Positions 16,591-22,790 of a DNA stretch of 27,541 bases are shown here, piece after piece. A model generated the notes under the pieces. That model saw nothing but the letters and a program-made list of their open reading frames with translations. It ran no database searches and was not told the DNA's origin. Source of the DNA: Gammaproteobacteria bacterium (GTDB taxonomy: Bacteria; Pseudomonadota; Gammaproteobacteria; SZUA-152); NCBI GenBank assembly GCA_024762755.1, contig JANTGX010000004.1, positions 1-27,541 on the forward strand, written 5' to 3'. A program made the translations under genes and the position numbers. How positions within the stretch are numbered: the first letter of the stretch is position 1; the number at the start of each line of letters is the position of its first letter.

Positions 16591-16623
16591 TTACCGATTG
16601 CTTACCGACTGCTTACCGCATGC
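16591..16623. repeat. Three tandem 11-bp repeats upstream of lptD
   Basis: TTACCGATTGC (16591-16601), TTACCGACTGC (16602-16612) and TTACCGCATGC (16613-16623) follow one another without gaps. The TTACCG core and the last TGC are invariant. The period is about one helical turn, which would place bound proteins on one DNA face. It lies about 110 bases upstream of the lptD promoter and 47 bases past the stop of the small secreted protein gene. Confidence 0.6.
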
Positions 16624-16669
16624 CACGAAGCGCATCGTGCCTTCGGCCGGCCAGCGACGGCGACCCGGC

Positions 16670-17065
16670 TCAGGGGAAGCGGCGCGTCACCGATTGGCCG
16701 GCGTCCTCTGCGCCCAGACGCAGGATCAGCCGACCATATTGGCGATCCACCAGGCAGAGGTCGTGGTCCCGCCACGTCTGCGGCGGCAGGTAGAGGCCCA
16801 TCTTGCGTGCCAGCGGGGGGCTATAGCCGTAGCGATAGTCCTCGGGCATTTGCAACAGGCGGCCCGTCGCACAATCCCCATCGCGAATCTGCAGACGTTT
16901 CAAGATGTCGCTGAGAAGCACCCGCCCCTCTGGATCCTGCAACTGCAGATGGACGAGTTGCTGGCGGAGCATCTTCGCCGGCGACATGACCATGACCAGG
17001 CGTTCGCTGCCGGCCTCCACGATGGCATTGGCGGCCAGTGCCGCCAATGCGGTGACAAAAATCAC
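16670..17065 (-). CDS. Small hypothetical exported protein
   Basis: I do not recognise this 131-residue protein. It starts at a GTG (an in-frame stop lies two codons upstream) with a short hydrophobic N-terminus (IFVTALAALAANA) that could be a signal peptide cleaved near residue 14. The rest is soluble-looking, with segments MVMSPAKMLRQQLVHLQLQD, DILKRLQIRDGDCATGRLL and LYLPPQTWRDHDLCLVDRQ and only two cysteines. A TAATAT -10-like box lies about 43 bases upstream (17113-17108). It is followed 136 bases further upstream by the mnmE stop, so it is probably its own transcription unit or lies at the end of the rpmH-mnmE operon. The ribosome-binding site is weak. Codon composition resembles its neighbours, which supports a real gene. 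Confidence 0.6.
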   Translation of the reverse strand: MIFVTALAALAANAIVEAGSERLVMVMSPAKMLRQQLVHLQLQDPEGRVLLSDILKRLQIRDGDCATGRLLQMPEDYRYGYSPPLARKMGLYLPPQTWRDHDLCLVDRQYGRLILRLGAEDAGQSVTRRFP

Positions 17066-17107
17066 GATCAGTTAAAAACGTCGCCGAACGTGGCGTGATT
17101 TTTCCAT

Positions 17108-17113
17108 ATATTA
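17108..17113 (-). promoter_or_regulatory. Candidate -10 element for the small exported protein gene
   Basis: TAATAT on the minus strand inside GGGGTTAATATATGG. The 11-base core TATATTAACCC (plus strand 17107-17117) is identical to that at the lptD promoter. No convincing -35 box was found. Confidence 0.35.
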
Positions 17114-17201
17114 ACCCCATTCTGGGAAACGCATCGCCTCGGATAGCTCCGTATCGGCCTGCATGACCCTTTTGCCAGTGGCGGACTCACCCGCGAACGG
17201 G

Positions 17202-18542
17202 CTACTTGCCGATGCAGAAGCTGGCGAAGATCTCGCCCAGCAGGTCGTCGGCACTCACGGTGCCGGTGATCTCGCCCAGGGCCTGCTGGGCCAGACGCAG
17301 TTCCTCGGCCAGCAGTTCGCCGGCGGCGGCCTCGCGCAATTGACGACGGCCTGCCTCCAGGTGCTCGGCGGCACGCTGCAGGGCATCGAGGTGGCGCCGA
17401 CGGGCCATGAACTCGCCCTCGCTGGCGCTGCGAAAACCGGCCACGGCCTTGAGGTGCTCGCGTAGCACGTCGAGGCCTGCCCCGCTGCGGGCGCTGAGGC
17501 GGAGCACGCCGCTGTCGGGGTCCACGCCGGCCGGCCCGCCACTGAGATCCAGTTTGGTGCGTACGCGGGTCAGCGCCGGCCCGGCCGCGGAAAGACGCTC
17601 GAACAGCGCATCGCGGGGGCCGTCGTCGTCTTCCGCCAGATAGAGGATGTGGTCGGCGGTCTCGATCTCCGACCAGGCGCGACGGATGCCTTCGCGCTCC
17701 ACCGCGTCGCCAGCCTCTCGCAGGCCGGCGGTGTCGATGATGTGCAGGGGCAGGCCGTCGATGGCGATCTGCTCGCGCAGGACGTCACGGGTGGTGCCCG
17801 GGATATCGGTGACGATGGCCGCCTCGCGCCCGGCCAAGACGTTTAGCAGGGTGGACTTGCCTGCATTCGGCCGGCCGGCGATGACCACGCGCAAGCCCTC
17901 GCGCAGGAGATTGCCCTGTCGTGCGCTGGTCAGGGTCTGCTGAAGGCGCCGTGCCACGTCCTCGAGGTCACCGGCGAGCTGCTCGTCGGCGAGAAAGTCG
18001 ATCTCTTCCTCGGGAAAGTCGATGGCCGATTCGACGAACACGCGCAGGGTCGTGAGGCTCTCCACCAAGCCGTGCACCCGCTGCGAAAACTCGCCCTGCA
18101 GGGAGCGGACGGCGAGCCGGGCCGCCTCCACCGTGGCGCTGTCGATGAGATCGGCCACCGCCTCGGCCTGGGCCAGATCCAGTTTGCCGTTGAGAAAGGC
18201 ACGACGGGAGAACTCGCCGGGCTCTGCCGCGCGCGCACCGAGGGCCAGGCAACGGGCCAGCAGCAGGTCCATCACCACCGGGCCACCGTGGCCTTGCAGT
18301 TCGAGGATGTCTTCGCCGGTGAAGGAGTGGGGATTGGGGAAAAACAGGCCCAGGCCGGTATCCAGCACGTTACCCTCAGTGTCACGGAAGGGCAGGTACT
18401 CGGCCTGGCGCGGTGCCGGCAATCGACCGAGGATAGCCTCTGCGATGTCGGCGGCCAGCGGGCCGGAGACGCGTACGATGCCCACCCCGCCACGACCGGG
18501 CGGGGTGGCCAGGGCAGCGATCGTGTCCTGCGTCTCGCGCAT
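17202..18542 (-). CDS. mnmE: tRNA uridine-5-carboxymethylaminomethyl modification GTPase
   Basis: MnmE (TrmE) works with MnmG to install the cmnm5 group on the wobble uridine of several tRNAs. The 446-residue protein has the tetrahydrofolate-binding N-terminal domain (about 1-118), a helical domain, an inserted G domain and the C-terminal FCIGK whose cysteine is the family hallmark. In the G domain, G1 is GRPNAGKS (223-230) and G3 is DTAGLRE (270-276). The G4 position reads TKLD rather than the usual NKxD. The ATG at 18542 gives the normal N-terminus (MRETQDTIAALATPPGRGG); the frame extends 19 codons upstream into yidC. It follows the yidC stop by 11 bases as the last gene of the rpmH-rnpA-yidD-yidC operon. 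mnmG is not next to it. Confidence 0.97.
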   Translation of the reverse strand: MRETQDTIAALATPPGRGGVGIVRVSGPLAADIAEAILGRLPAPRQAEYLPFRDTEGNVLDTGLGLFFPNPHSFTGEDILELQGHGGPVVMDLLLARCLALGARAAEPGEFSRRAFLNGKLDLAQAEAVADLIDSATVEAARLAVRSLQGEFSQRVHGLVESLTTLRVFVESAIDFPEEEIDFLADEQLAGDLEDVARRLQQTLTSARQGNLLREGLRVVIAGRPNAGKSTLLNVLAGREAAIVTDIPGTTRDVLREQIAIDGLPLHIIDTAGLREAGDAVEREGIRRAWSEIETADHILYLAEDDDGPRDALFERLSAAGPALTRVRTKLDLSGGPAGVDPDSGVLRLSARSGAGLDVLREHLKAVAGFRSASEGEFMARRRHLDALQRAAEHLEAGRRQLREAAAGELLAEELRLAQQALGEITGTVSADDLLGEIFASFCIGK

Positions 18543-18553
18543 GATGTGGGCCG

Positions 18554-20206
18554 TCAGGCCTTCTCGGCGGCCGCCTCGATCTTGCGCGTGATGTACCACT
18601 GCTGGGCGATGGAGAGCAGATTGTTGACCACCCAGTAGAGCACCAGCCCCGAGGGGAAGAAGGCAAAGAAGGCGGTGAAGATCAGCGGCAGGAAGGACAT
18701 GATCTTCTGCTGCACCGGGTCCATGGGCGGCGGATTCAGCTTCTGCTGCACGAACATGCTCAGGCCCATGAGGACCGGCAGCACATAGTAGGGATCGCGC
18801 GTGGAGAGGTCCTGAATCCAGCCGAAGAAGGGTGCCTGACGCAGCTCTACACTCTCGAGCAATACCCAGTAGAGAGCGATGAAGACGGGGATCTGCACCA
18901 GCATGGGCAGGCAGCCACCGAGGGGATTGATCTTCTCCTTTTTGTAGATCTCCATCATGGCCTGGCTCATCTTCTGCCGGTCGTCACCAAAACGCTCCTT
19001 GAGCTGCTTCAGTTTGGGTGCCAGACGACGCATGTGGGCCATGCTGCGGTAGCTCGCCTCGGAGAGCTTGTAGAACAGGAGCTTGATAATGAGGGTGACG
19101 AGGATGATGGCCAGCCCCCAGTTGCCGACGTAGTTGTAGATCTTTTCCAGCAACCAGAACACGGGCCTGGCGAGGATATCCAGCACGCCATAGTCCACCA
19201 CCAGGCGCAGGTGCGGGGCCACCTTCTCCAGGCGATGCTGCTCCTTGGGACCAACGAACCAACGACTGTGGAATCGGGCCGTCTCACCCGCGGTCACCGT
19301 CTGCTCCGCCCCCGAGGCACCGATGAGATAACGCCCGTCTGGCAGGGCCTTGGTGTAGAAGTGCAGGGCTTCACCGGCTTCGGGTATCCAGGCACTGAAG
19401 AAGTAATGCTGCACCATGGCGTTCCAGCCACCCTTGCTGTAGCTCTGCTCGGGCCGCCAAGTAGCGAAGTCGTCGAAATCGATCTTTTCGTAGGGATTCC
19501 ATTCACTGGAGACCACCCCGCCCATGAAGGTGTAGATGAACTTCGACTGGCCGCGCTCTGCCACCTTGGTGCGCTGCATCTGGCCATAACTGCGGCCCTT
19601 CCAGGCCTGCGTGGGAGTGACCTCGTAGGTGACGTCGACCACATAGCTGTTGCGATGGAAGGTGAGGGTCTTGACCACCTGCAGGCCGTCATCGCTGCGC
19701 CAGTGCAGGGGGACGGAAAGGCTGTCCTGGCCCTCAGCGAGGCGATAGGCCTTCTGTTCACTGGTATACACGGCGCGATGGTCGGGAGCGCTGCCGGTAC
19801 TGGCCACCAGACCCGATTGGGCGATGAAGAGATTGGGCATGCGATCGTCGAGCAGCTGGACGGGTTCCGGATCCTCCAGACTCCACGGATAGGCCAACAG
19901 GGCGGCACGACTGAGCTCACCGCCGGCGGTATTCACCGCCACCCGCAGCAGGTCGGTCTCGACCTCGATGTATTCCCCCTGGCTGAGGGCCTGCGGGGCC
20001 TTTTTCGCCGTCGGCATGTCACCGCTGGGGATGGCGGCAGACTCGGCCGGCACACTCGGGGGCGTCTCCGATGGTGTGGTCTGAGGCGGGGCCTGGTTCG
20101 CACCGCTGGCGGCCGTCTGCGGGGCATTCTGTTCCTGCCAGGCACCAAACAGCAGCATGAGAATGAGTGAAAGGGCAACGAAGAGGATTAAACGCTGGTT
20201 ATCCAT
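18554..20206 (-). CDS. yidC: Membrane protein insertase YidC
   Basis: YidC inserts and folds inner-membrane proteins, alone or with SecYEG. The 550 residues show the gram-negative layout: an N-terminal helix (ILFVALSLILMLLFGAW), a Pro/Thr/Ser-rich linker (about 27-70), a large periplasmic beta-domain (P1), and a conserved C-terminal insertase core. The core contains VGNWGLAIILVTLIIKLLFY, the cytoplasmic hairpin MRRLAPKLKQLKERFGDDRQ with KEKINPLGGCLPMLVQIPVF, and the final helices with FAFFPSGLVLYWVVNNLLSI. It begins three bases after the yidD stop and ends 11 bases before mnmE, in the usual origin-proximal operon. Confidence 0.98.
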   Translation of the reverse strand: MDNQRLILFVALSLILMLLFGAWQEQNAPQTAASGANQAPPQTTPSETPPSVPAESAAIPSGDMPTAKKAPQALSQGEYIEVETDLLRVAVNTAGGELSRAALLAYPWSLEDPEPVQLLDDRMPNLFIAQSGLVASTGSAPDHRAVYTSEQKAYRLAEGQDSLSVPLHWRSDDGLQVVKTLTFHRNSYVVDVTYEVTPTQAWKGRSYGQMQRTKVAERGQSKFIYTFMGGVVSSEWNPYEKIDFDDFATWRPEQSYSKGGWNAMVQHYFFSAWIPEAGEALHFYTKALPDGRYLIGASGAEQTVTAGETARFHSRWFVGPKEQHRLEKVAPHLRLVVDYGVLDILARPVFWLLEKIYNYVGNWGLAIILVTLIIKLLFYKLSEASYRSMAHMRRLAPKLKQLKERFGDDRQKMSQAMMEIYKKEKINPLGGCLPMLVQIPVFIALYWVLLESVELRQAPFFGWIQDLSTRDPYYVLPVLMGLSMFVQQKLNPPPMDPVQQKIMSFLPLIFTAFFAFFPSGLVLYWVVNNLLSIAQQWYITRKIEAAAEKA

Positions 20207-20209
20207 GGG

Positions 20210-20437
20210 TCAGCTTTGGTCTTTTTTTTCGGGAACGGGATCATAACCGCCTTCGTGCCACGGGTGACAGCGACACAGCCGTTTAACCGCCAAGGAACCA
20301 CCACGGATGACGCCGTGACGGACGATGGCTGTTTCGGCATAGGCGGAACAAGTGGGGTGATAGCGGCAATGGGCGCCGAGAAAGGGGCTCAGCAGATAAC
20401 GGTACCCGCGTATCAGGAGGAGGAAGATTCTGCGCAT
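20210..20437 (-). CDS. yidD: Membrane protein insertion efficiency factor YidD
   Basis: The 75-residue protein has the UPF0161/YidD signature: LIRGYRYLLSPFLGAHCRYHPTCS, SAYAETAIVRHG and RLCRCHPWHEGGYDPVP, including the conserved cysteines. YidD associates with the inner membrane through an amphipathic helix and assists YidC-dependent insertion. It overlaps the end of rnpA by 25 bases (20413-20437) and precedes yidC by three bases, so the genes are translated as a coupled set. Confidence 0.96.
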   Translation of the reverse strand: MRRIFLLLIRGYRYLLSPFLGAHCRYHPTCSAYAETAIVRHGVIRGGSLAVKRLCRCHPWHEGGYDPVPEKKDQS

Positions 20438-20832
20438 CGTTTGATCAATCGGCGCCAGTGACGGTTGAGGGCCTGTTGCAGGCTTGGGTTGTCCATGGTG
20501 CCGGTGTCGCGGCGACTGAGGACCACTACGTCGAGACCGCCCAAGGCCGCCTGAGTCTGCCTAAAACTCTCTCGAATCAGGCGCTTGACACGATTTCTAC
20601 CCACTGCAGTACGGATATTCCGCTTACTGATCACCAAACCGAGACGGGCATGGCCGAGGTCGTTCGGCGCCGCCAGCACGAGAAATTTGTCGTCAACGGA
20701 CTTGCATCGTGGTTGATCGAAGACCCGCTGGAACTGGCGTCGATTGAGCAGCCGCAGGTGGCGGGGAAACGCCTCGCCCTGGGAGGCCTTCGACGGCGCG
20801 TCAGGCGCGGCGTGCGCAGCGCTCTCGCTCAG
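20413..20832 (-). CDS. rnpA: Ribonuclease P protein component
   Basis: RnpA is the basic protein subunit that helps RNase P RNA cut the 5' leader from pre-tRNAs. Conserved parts are AFPRHLRLLNRRQFQRVF at the N-terminus, LGLVISKRNIRTAVGRNRVK and the RNR-containing RLIRESFR stretch. The start is unusual: between the rpmH stop and the conserved N-terminus this frame has no ATG, GTG or TTG. The best start is a CTG at 20832 overlapping the rpmH stop (CTGA), with AAGAGG eight bases upstream, giving 139 residues against about 119 in E. coli. The only conventional start codon is a TTG at 21015, upstream of rpmH, which would enclose all of rpmH in another frame, as described for Thermus. A sequencing error cannot be excluded. 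Confidence 0.93.
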   Translation of the reverse strand: MSESAAHAAPDAPSKASQGEAFPRHLRLLNRRQFQRVFDQPRCKSVDDKFLVLAAPNDLGHARLGLVISKRNIRTAVGRNRVKRLIRESFRQTQAALGGLDVVVLSRRDTGTMDNPSLQQALNRHWRRLIKRCAESSSS

Positions 20833-20963
20833 GCACTCAACCTCTTGCGACCCTTGGCGCGGCGGGCATTGATGATCTTGCGACCGGCCTTGGTGCTCAT
20901 GCGGGCGCGAAAACCGTGGGTGCGACTGCGGCGGATATTGCTGGGCTGAAAGGTGCGTTTCAT
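20829..20963 (-). CDS. rpmH: 50S ribosomal protein L34
   Basis: The 44-residue protein reads MKRTFQPSNIRRSRTHGF ... followed by RARMSTKAGRKIINARR and AKGRKRLSA, matching the highly conserved L34 along its whole length. It is the first gene of the rpmH-rnpA-yidD-yidC-mnmE operon, divergent from dnaA, the standard gammaproteobacterial origin arrangement. Its stop overlaps the probable rnpA start. Confidence 0.98.
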   Translation of the reverse strand: MKRTFQPSNIRRSRTHGFRARMSTKAGRKIINARRAKGRKRLSA

Positions 20964-21040
20964 GGCCTTGTTCCGTGTACTGTTCCAGTGGATGGGTGGT
21001 GACGCCTCGGCGCAACCGGGAGTGCGTAGAAAAGCGACGC

Positions 21041-21070
21041 AGAGTACTGTTGAAACCGATGAAATGTCAA
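21041..21070 (-). promoter_or_regulatory. Candidate promoter of the rpmH operon
   Basis: On the minus strand a consensus TTGACA -35 (21070-21065) is followed after 18 bases by TACTCT (21046-21041), a weak -10. Transcription would start about 21034, some 70 bases before the rpmH ATG and downstream of the TTG at 21015's upstream edge, so the long rnpA frame would also be on the message. Confidence 0.5.
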
Positions 21071-21092
21071 GTAGAAACGGGGCCGAACTCTC

Positions 21093-21112
21093 TTATCCAG
21101 GGGTGTGGATAA
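21093..21112. promoter_or_regulatory. Inverted pair of DnaA boxes in the rpmH-dnaA intergenic region
   Basis: TTATCCAGG (21093-21101; eight of nine match TTATCCACA if the last two are relaxed to GG it is seven) faces TGTGGATAA (21104-21112; perfect on the minus strand). They lie between the divergent rpmH and dnaA genes and overlap the region where the -35 of a dnaA promoter would be, suggesting DnaA autoregulation or a second origin site as in pseudomonads. Confidence 0.8.
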
Positions 21113-21126
21113 GTCCTCTTCCGCGG

Positions 21127-21132
21127 TATAGA
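21127..21132 (+). promoter_or_regulatory. Candidate -10 element of dnaA
   Basis: TATAGA (within TATAGACT) is 80 bases before the dnaA ATG. Seventeen bases upstream lies TGTGGA, part of the perfect DnaA box, instead of a good -35. DnaA binding there would cover the polymerase site. Confidence 0.4.
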
Positions 21133-21212
21133 CTCGTGGACCTTTCCCCGCCTACCGCGCCGAAATCGAGAAGGGCCTTTTGCACGGAGGCTTTGGCTAT
21201 TCAGGACCAACG

Positions 21213-22556
21213 ATGAGCACTTGGCAAAGCTGCCTGGAATACCTCGAGGGCGAACTCAGCCCGCAACAATTCAACACCTGGGTGCGCCCTCTGCAGGCGA
21301 TTCAGGGTGACGGCCAATTGCGCCTGTTGGCACCCAATCGCTTTGTCGCAGATTGGATCAGCGAACGATACCTCGAGCGTATCCGTGACTTCGTCAATCC
21401 CGCCGATGGCGGCCAGGACCTCGAGGTGGTGCTGGAGATCGGTGGCGCCAGCCCCGAAATGGGGCGTGGCCCCGGGGCCGACCCGGCAGCCGGTAGCGCT
21501 GGCCGTCGCGCCAAACGTAACACTACCGTCGCCCACCAGAGCAGTCTCAATCCACAGTCCACCTTCGAGAATTTCGTCGAGGGTAAATCCAATCAGCTCG
21601 CCAGAGCGGCCTCTTTCCAGATCGGCGAAAACCCCGGCGGCGCCTACAATCCCCTGTTCATCTATGGCGGCGTCGGCCTGGGCAAGACCCACCTGATGCA
21701 CGCCGTGGGGAATCTCATCGTGCAGCAGAACCCGGCGGCCAAGGTGGTCTACCTGCATTCCGAGCGCTTCGTGCAGGACATGGTCAAGGCCCTGCAACAC
21801 AATGCCATCGACGAGTTCAAACGCTACTACCGCTCGGTCAATGCCCTGCTCATCGACGATATTCAATTCTTCGCCGGCAAGGAGCGCTCACAGGAAGAGT
21901 TCTTCCACACCTTCAACTCCCTGCTCGAGGGTCAGCAGCAGATCATCCTCACCTGCGACCGCTATCCCAAGGAGGTATCCGGGCTCGAGGAGCGCCTCAA
22001 ATCGCGCTTCGGCTGGGGTTTGACGGTGCATATCGAGCCGCCCGAGCTCGAGACCCGGGTCGCCATCCTCATGAGCAAGGCCGTGCAGCTCGAGGTCGAC
22101 CTGCCGCAGGAGGTGGCCTTCTTTATCGCCAAACGAATCCGCTCCAACATTCGTGAGCTCGAGGGCGCACTGCGCCGGGTCTCCGCCAATGCCCGCTTCA
22201 CCGGCCAGAACATCACCGTGGATTTCGCCAAGAATGCGCTCAAAGACCTCATCGCACTGCAAGAAAAGCTTGTCACCATCGAGAATATCCAGAAGACAGT
22301 GGCGGATTATTATAAAATCCGCCTGTCAGAGCTGCTGTCGAAGAAACGCACCCGCTCCATTGCCCGGCCACGACAGATCGCCATGGCCCTGTCCAAGGAG
22401 CTGACCAATCACAGTCTGCCCGAGATCGGTGACGCCTTTGGCGGGCGAGACCACACCACCGTGTTACATGCTTGCCGTAAGGTAGAGGAATTGAAGCTCA
22501 GCGAAGTGCGCCTGATGGAAGACTACTCCATTCTCATGCGAACCCTGTCGAGTTGA
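21213..22556 (+). CDS. dnaA: Chromosomal replication initiator protein DnaA
   Basis: DnaA binds its 9-bp boxes at oriC, forms an ATP-dependent filament and opens the DNA for helicase loading. The 447-residue protein has domain I (about 1-78, with FNTWVRPLQ), a short flexible domain II (about 79-112), the AAA+ domain with Walker A GGVGLGKTH (152-160) and Walker B ALLIDDIQFF (211-220), and the DNA-binding domain IV with GGRDHTTVLHAC (410-421), which reads box sequence. The ATG at 21213 has AGGA at six bases and gives the family N-terminus MSTWQSCLEYLE; an in-frame upstream start at 21180 is rejected. It is divergent from rpmH and leads the dnaA-dnaN-recF-gyrB cluster. Confidence 0.99.
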   Translation: MSTWQSCLEYLEGELSPQQFNTWVRPLQAIQGDGQLRLLAPNRFVADWISERYLERIRDFVNPADGGQDLEVVLEIGGASPEMGRGPGADPAAGSAGRRAKRNTTVAHQSSLNPQSTFENFVEGKSNQLARAASFQIGENPGGAYNPLFIYGGVGLGKTHLMHAVGNLIVQQNPAAKVVYLHSERFVQDMVKALQHNAIDEFKRYYRSVNALLIDDIQFFAGKERSQEEFFHTFNSLLEGQQQIILTCDRYPKEVSGLEERLKSRFGWGLTVHIEPPELETRVAILMSKAVQLEVDLPQEVAFFIAKRIRSNIRELEGALRRVSANARFTGQNITVDFAKNALKDLIALQEKLVTIENIQKTVADYYKIRLSELLSKKRTRSIARPRQIAMALSKELTNHSLPEIGDAFGGRDHTTVLHACRKVEELKLSEVRLMEDYSILMRTLSS

Positions 22557-22702
22557 TGTGGAAGACCTGTGGACAACTTTGTACGGATTCTGGGGCGCCG
22601 GGTTGTTCACAATCTATCCACAGGTTGCACGAGTCCTTCCCGAGCCTCCATAAACCGCCTTATGAACAGGGTAAGAAACTGAAATGAAAGCTAAAATATA
22701 GC

Positions 22703-22711
22703 TTATCCACA
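22703..22711 (+). promoter_or_regulatory. Perfect DnaA box
   Basis: TTATCCACA, exact match to the consensus. It is the box nearest the unwinding triplets and so the likely anchor for the DnaA filament. Confidence 0.88.
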
Positions 22712-22725
22712 GAGACGAACGGCCC

Positions 22726-22743
22726 TAGTAGTAATAACAATAG
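22726..22743 (+). promoter_or_regulatory. Putative DnaA-trio array
   Basis: Six consecutive triplets TAG TAG TAA TAA CAA TAG begin 14 bases after the perfect DnaA box. DnaA-trios (5'-TAG/TAA-like on this strand, with a central A) promote single-strand DnaA assembly in Bacillus, and similar motifs are predicted in many bacteria. Five of six triplets fit TAG/TAA. Confidence 0.6.
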
Positions 22744-22744
22744 T

Positions 22745-22762
22745 TTCTATTCTTAAATAGAA
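22745..22762. repeat. AT-rich inverted repeat next to the DnaA-trios
   Basis: TTCTATT (22745-22751), four bases CTTA, AATAGAA (22756-22762). It falls inside the probable unwinding element just before dnaN and could form a hairpin on single-stranded DNA. Confidence 0.5.
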
Positions 22763-22790
22763 TAAATACTTAGACACTTGGAAACCGACC

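Larger units (their letters stand above)
22557..22790. other. Probable oriC (dnaA-dnaN intergenic region)
   Basis: The 234 bases contain many DnaA-box-like 9-mers: TGTGGACAA (22568-22576, minus), TTGTTCACA (22603-22611), CTATCCACA (22614-22622), TTATGAACA (22660-22668) and a perfect TTATCCACA (22703-22711). After the perfect box comes a GC-rich spacer (GAACGGCCC), then the triplets TAG-TAG-TAA-TAA-CAA-TAG (22726-22743) and an AT-rich stretch up to about 22772. This is the layout of the bacterial basal unwinding system: DnaA box, GC-rich block, DnaA-trios, unwinding element. A small inverted repeat AAGCTA/TAGCTT (22688-22704) abuts the perfect box. Confidence 0.85.

Noticed and set aside
17190..17204. 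Hairpin CCCG-TTCG-CGGG right after the mnmE stop as a terminator.
   Set aside because: The stem is only four pairs and no T-run follows on the minus strand.
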